Program-made: the position numbers and the translations under genes
The notes under the pieces: model-generated
The model's database searches: none
Told to the model about the DNA's origin: nothing
Seen by the model: the letters and a program-made list of their open reading frames with translations, nothing else
Part shown: in pieces, positions 60,697 to 64,000 of the stretch
Layout of the letters: each line of letters opens with the position of its first letter
Numbering within the stretch: position 1 is the first letter of the stretch
Source of the DNA: Sphaerisporangium melleum
Lineage (GTDB): Bacteria; Actinomycetota; Actinomycetes; Streptosporangiales; Streptosporangiaceae
Length of the DNA: 64,000 bases
Assembly: GCF_014646695.1 (NCBI RefSeq)
Contig: NZ_BMNT01000002.1
Span: 186,892 to 250,891, forward strand
Direction: 5' to 3'

Positions 60697-62253
60697 TCAG
60701 GACGGGCGGGAGACGGCGGCGAGCAGGTCGGGGAGGCGGGCGTAGCCGATCGTGGCGGCCAGCCGGCGGCCGCCGTACGCCACCGCGAGGCCGTAGGGCA
60801 CGGCCACCACCGACAGCCAGGTCACCCCCATGAGGACCGGGATCACCACCGGTGCCGCGAGCAGGGCCGTGGCGAGCATGGCGCCGAACGACCCGGCGAC
60901 GGCCACCCCGCCCTGTCCCGGCGCCGCGCTGGTGAAGGCGTTGACCCGCTGGGGATAGGTGTACGGCGTGATCACGCTGGTCACGGCGCCCACGCCGAGC
61001 GCGATCGGCAGCGCCCCGGCCGCGGTGAGCAGCGCGGGGACCGCCCAGACGAGGTCGCCGGCGACCAGCGCCCCGGCGACCGCCAGCACGGCGATCGCCG
61101 GACCCGCGGCCAGCGAGATCGCCAGGTGCCGGGCGGCGAGGTCGGTGCGCAGGTCGCGCGGGGCGGAGTACACGACCGCGTTCATCCACAGCGCGCGGCC
61201 GTCGATGCCGAAGACGTTGACGCCCTGCAGCCCCAGCATGAGCGCCGTCAGGCAGGCCACGGCGATGGCGAGCGACGCGCCGGACAGGCCGCCGGGGCCG
61301 GAGCTCAGGGAGAACAGCAGCACGGTCGAGACGCCGACCGCCGACAGCCACCCCATGCGCCCCCGTGGCTCGCGGCGCAGGTACTTGAGCTCCTTGGCCA
61401 CGACCGCGCCGAACGGCCCGCCGGGGAGCAGGCGGTCGAAGCGGCTGCGGCCCACCGACGCCGCCTCGGTGGAGGAGTCGGCCCGCACGAGCGTCCTGCG
61501 CAGCACCGCGACCCACACGGCGGCGAGGACGATCACCAGCACGCCGACCGCCGCGAGCTCGGCGAGGCCCAGGAGTCCTCCGCCGGCGATGGCGTGCGCG
61601 GCCATCCCGGGCGGGCTCCAGCGCACCAGGGCGGCCAGGCCCGCCAGCAGTTCGAGCGGCGGCCCGGCGACCCCCCGGTTGATCACCAGGTTCGGGACCT
61701 GGCTGAGCAGCACGACGAAGACGACGCCGATGGCGAGCAGGTCGCGGCCGCGCCGGCTGCGCAGCAGGCGGGACAGCGCGGTCGTGACGGTACGGGAGGC
61801 GACCAGGCAGAACGCCAGGTGCAGCGGCACGGCGACCAGCCCGATCAGCAGCCCCGAGACGTCACGCGCCAGGCCGGCGACCGCGCCGAGCAGGACGATC
61901 AGGGAGGCCAGCGGCCACGGGCCGGTGGCCGAGGCGGCGAACATGCCGACGGCCATCTGGCGGGCGGTCAGCGGGAACAGCACCAGCCGCGCGGGGTCCA
62001 GCGTCTCGTCCACCCCGAAGACCAGCAGCGGGCCGACCACCCAGATCAGCGCGATCACAGTGAAGATCACCATGCCCGCGTCCACCGCCACGTCCTGGGG
62101 GGCGAACCTCAGCAGGGCGATCAGCGCGAACCCGCCGAGGGCGACGGCGGCCGCCGCGATCAGCGTGAACACGAAACCGATCTGCCGCATGGCGTCGCCG
62201 CGCAGGTTGCCGGCGATCAGCCGCAGCTTCAGCCGCACGAAGAGCCAGGCCAT
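60697..62253 (-). CDS. ABC exporter permease
   Basis: A 518-residue membrane protein with about twelve hydrophobic segments, such as IGFVFTLIAAAAVALGGFAL and LAISLAAGPAIAVLAVAGALV. It has no catalytic motif. It lies 51 bases after an ABC ATPase gene on the same strand and is the probable membrane half of that exporter. ATG at 62253 was chosen for the upstream GAAAGGA, and a GTG at 62268 is also in frame. Substrate is unknown. Confidence 0.85.
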   Translation of the reverse strand: MAWLFVRLKLRLIAGNLRGDAMRQIGFVFTLIAAAAVALGGFALIALLRFAPQDVAVDAGMVIFTVIALIWVVGPLLVFGVDETLDPARLVLFPLTARQMAVGMFAASATGPWPLASLIVLLGAVAGLARDVSGLLIGLVAVPLHLAFCLVASRTVTTALSRLLRSRRGRDLLAIGVVFVVLLSQVPNLVINRGVAGPPLELLAGLAALVRWSPPGMAAHAIAGGGLLGLAELAAVGVLVIVLAAVWVAVLRRTLVRADSSTEAASVGRSRFDRLLPGGPFGAVVAKELKYLRREPRGRMGWLSAVGVSTVLLFSLSSGPGGLSGASLAIAVACLTALMLGLQGVNVFGIDGRALWMNAVVYSAPRDLRTDLAARHLAISLAAGPAIAVLAVAGALVAGDLVWAVPALLTAAGALPIALGVGAVTSVITPYTYPQRVNAFTSAAPGQGGVAVAGSFGAMLATALLAAPVVIPVLMGVTWLSVVAVPYGLAVAYGGRRLAATIGYARLPDLLAAVSRPS

Positions 62254-62304
62254 GGCGTCCTTTCTCACGATTCACGCGCGCGCTGAAGGCGCCGGCGCGC
62301 TCCT

Positions 62305-63123
62305 TCAGGCGCCGGGGGAGCCGAGCCAGGACAGGCCCTGCTCGCCGGTCGCGCGGGCGCCGACCAGGTGGAGCAGCGCCTCGTTCAGGGTCTGGCCGCC
62401 GCGGACCTCGCTCAGCGGGCCCTGCGCGACGATGCGGCCGAGGTTCATCACCGACACCCAGTCGCACAGCCGCTCGACCAGTTCCATCACGTGGCTGGAG
62501 AAGACGACGGTCGAGCCGGAGGAGGTGTAGCGCCGCAGCACCTCCACCAGGGTGTTCGCGCTGATCGGGTCGACGCCCTCGAACGGCTCGTCCAGGAAGA
62601 GCACCCGCGGGTTGTGCAGCAGCGCGGCGGCCAGGCCGATCTTCTTGCGCATGCCGGTGGAGTAGTCGACCACCAGTTTGTCGGCCGAGCTCACCAGGTC
62701 CATGACCGTGAGCAGTTCCTCGGACCGGCGGGCCACCTCGTCCTTGGGGATGCCTCTGAGCCGGCCGTTGTACATGAGCAGCTCGCGTCCCGACAGCCGT
62801 TCGAACAGCCGCAGGCCCTCGGGGAGCACGCCGATGTGGGCCTTGACCGCGACCGGGTCGCGCCAGACGTCCGACCCGCCGACCTCGGCGGAGCCGGCGT
62901 CCGGCAGCAGCAGCCCGGTGATCATGCTGAGGGTGGTGGTCTTCCCCGCGCCGTTCGGCCCGACCAGCCCGGCGAAGCTTCCGGCCGGTACGACCAGGTC
63001 GACGCCGGCCACCGCGACCTGGCGCCCGAACCGCTTGTACAGCCCCCGCGTGCGGACCGCCTCGGCCGGGGCGGGGGCACCCTCGGTGACGGACGGGCCG
63101 TCACGCTCCGCGAAATCGGTCAT
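62305..63123 (-). CDS. ABC transporter ATP-binding protein
   Basis: A 272-residue ATPase. Walker A is GPNGAGKTTT, Walker B is VLFLDEPFEGVDP, and the H-loop is FSSHVME. The signature reads YSTGMRKKIGL rather than LSGGQ, a variant found in some CcmA/NatA-type exporters. It pairs with the downstream permease. Subfamilies of this type export lipids, peptides or drugs, and nothing here narrows the substrate. Confidence 0.9.
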   Translation of the reverse strand: MTDFAERDGPSVTEGAPAPAEAVRTRGLYKRFGRQVAVAGVDLVVPAGSFAGLVGPNGAGKTTTLSMITGLLLPDAGSAEVGGSDVWRDPVAVKAHIGVLPEGLRLFERLSGRELLMYNGRLRGIPKDEVARRSEELLTVMDLVSSADKLVVDYSTGMRKKIGLAAALLHNPRVLFLDEPFEGVDPISANTLVEVLRRYTSSGSTVVFSSHVMELVERLCDWVSVMNLGRIVAQGPLSEVRGGQTLNEALLHLVGARATGEQGLSWLGSPGA

Positions 63124-63230
63124 TCCGTCACTCTAACCGCGCGTACCGCGCGGCTCGCGGATCCGACGCGGTAATCCACCGGCCGGATCCGGGTGAACGC
63201 GCGGGTGTGAAGGAGGATTAACCTACCGGC

Positions 63231-64000
63231 ATGAGCGCTGATCCGGTTTCCCACGTCTCCGGCCTCGACCCGCACACCACCGCGGGGAAGATCGCCGACC
63301 TGGAGCGACGCCTGCACGAGGCCGCCCACGCCGGTTCGGCGCGTGCCGTGGAGAAGCAGCACGCCAAGGGGAAGATGACCGCGCGCGAGCGGCTGGTCGC
63401 CTTCCTGGACGAGGGCTCGTTCGTGGAGTTCGACGAGCTGGCCCGCCACCGGGCCTCCGCCTTCGGGCTGGAGCGCGAGCGCCCGTACGGCGACGGCGTG
63501 GTGACGGGGTACGGCACCGTGGCGGGGCGTCCGGTCGCGGTCTTCGCCCAGGACTTCACCGTCTTCGGCGGCTCGCTCGGCGAGGTCTTCGGCGAGAAGA
63601 TCGTCAAGGTGATGGACCACGCGGTGAAGACCGGGTGCCCGATCGTCGGCATCAACGACTCCGGCGGCGCCCGCATCCAGGAGGGCGTCGTCTCGCTCGG
63701 CCTCTACGCGGAGATCTTCAAGCGGAACGTGCACGCCTCCGGTGTGATCCCGCAGATCTCGCTCATCATGGGGCCGTGCGCGGGCGGCGCGGTGTACTCC
63801 CCGGCGCTGACCGACTTCGTGCTCATGGTGCGGGAGAAGTCGCACATGTTCATCACCGGTCCGGACGTCATCAAGACGGTGACCGGCGAGGAGGTCACGT
63901 TCGAGGAGCTCGGCGGCGCGCACACCCACAACTCCCGGTCGGGCGTGGCGCACTACGAGGCCGCCGACGAGAACGACTGCCTCGATTTCGCCCGCGCGCT
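63231..64000 (+). CDS. Acyl-CoA carboxylase beta subunit (carboxyltransferase), partial
   Basis: The window ends inside this gene, leaving 256 residues. It is a propionyl/acetyl-CoA carboxylase beta subunit. [36 protein letters not shown], the oxyanion segment [14 protein letters not shown] and [14 protein letters not shown] (second Gly-rich loop region) are clear. The enzyme transfers carboxyl from biotin to acyl-CoA, giving malonyl- or methylmalonyl-CoA. ATG at 63231 has AAGGAGG about 14 bases upstream, a longer gap than usual. It is divergent from the ABC exporter operon. Confidence 0.95.
   Translation, partial: MSADPVSHVSGLDPHTTAGKIADLERRLHEAAHAGSARAVEKQHAKGKMTARERLVAFLDEGSFVEFDELARHRASAFGLERERPYGDGVVTGYGTVAGRPVAVFAQDFTVFGGSLGEVFGEKIVKVMDHAVKTGCPIVGINDSGGARIQEGVVSLGLYAEIFKRNVHASGVIPQISLIMGPCAGGAVYSPALTDFVLMVREKSHMFITGPDVIKTVTGEEVTFEELGGAHTHNSRSGVAHYEAADENDCLDFARA

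Overview
This window is from a very GC-rich actinomycete chromosome. Start codons are often GTG or TTG, coding is dense with strong third-position GC, and there is a mycothiol-dependent formaldehyde dehydrogenase, a LytR-CpsA-Psr protein, an ECF41-type sigma factor and DtxR/IdeR-type iron boxes. The mix of secreted degradative enzymes and conserved core genes suggests a filamentous genus (Streptosporangiales- or Streptomyces-like), but genus cannot be fixed from sequence alone. I saw no rRNA, tRNA, CRISPR array or transposase, and no prophage.

Layout. 1-3.2 kb: tail of a membrane protein, an ATPase/DUF234 protein behind a perfect 12-bp inverted repeat, and a TetR/methyltransferase divergent pair with a 17-bp palindrome. 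3.2-14.4 kb: an envelope-polymer locus. It has two GT2 glycosyltransferases, an archaeal-type glycerol-1-phosphate dehydrogenase homologue, two CDP-alcohol phosphotransferase domains, three nucleotidyltransferase-like domains (one fused to an SDR in TarI/TarJ fashion), a polytopic membrane protein and an LCP ligase. I read this as production of CDP-activated polyol or glycerol phosphate and transfer to an acceptor, ending in attachment to the wall. The product is unknown, and this is the strongest candidate for an undescribed system here. 14.6-20.5 kb: an HhH-SNF2 helicase, purC, and an MFS exporter divergent from a TetR regulator across three copies of one operator.

20.5-38.7 kb: an ABC-F ATPase with a long leader, a CBM2-pectin methylesterase next to a LacI regulator, a polyprenyl diphosphate synthase, then a secretome block: an LCAT-like lipase, a membrane-anchored M4 protease and an S8 protease in one operon, an unknown secreted protein, and two tandem paralogous small secreted Cys-containing proteins. 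38.9-46.9 kb: VOC protein with ECF41 sigma factor, acyl-CoA dehydrogenase, UDP-glucose dehydrogenase, purK-purE, a lipoprotein and a GtrA-type protein.

46.9-64 kb: a two-component system with GTCAA repeats upstream, iron-regulated bfd-bfr, a formaldehyde detoxification pair (MBL hydrolase and mycothiol-dependent dehydrogenase), a class III nucleotide cyclase with a PH-domain protein, birA, a formate dehydrogenase-like molybdoenzyme with fdhD, ppc, an ABC exporter, and the start of an acyl-CoA carboxylase beta subunit. Several convergent gene pairs are separated by long perfect GC hairpins that look like bidirectional terminators.
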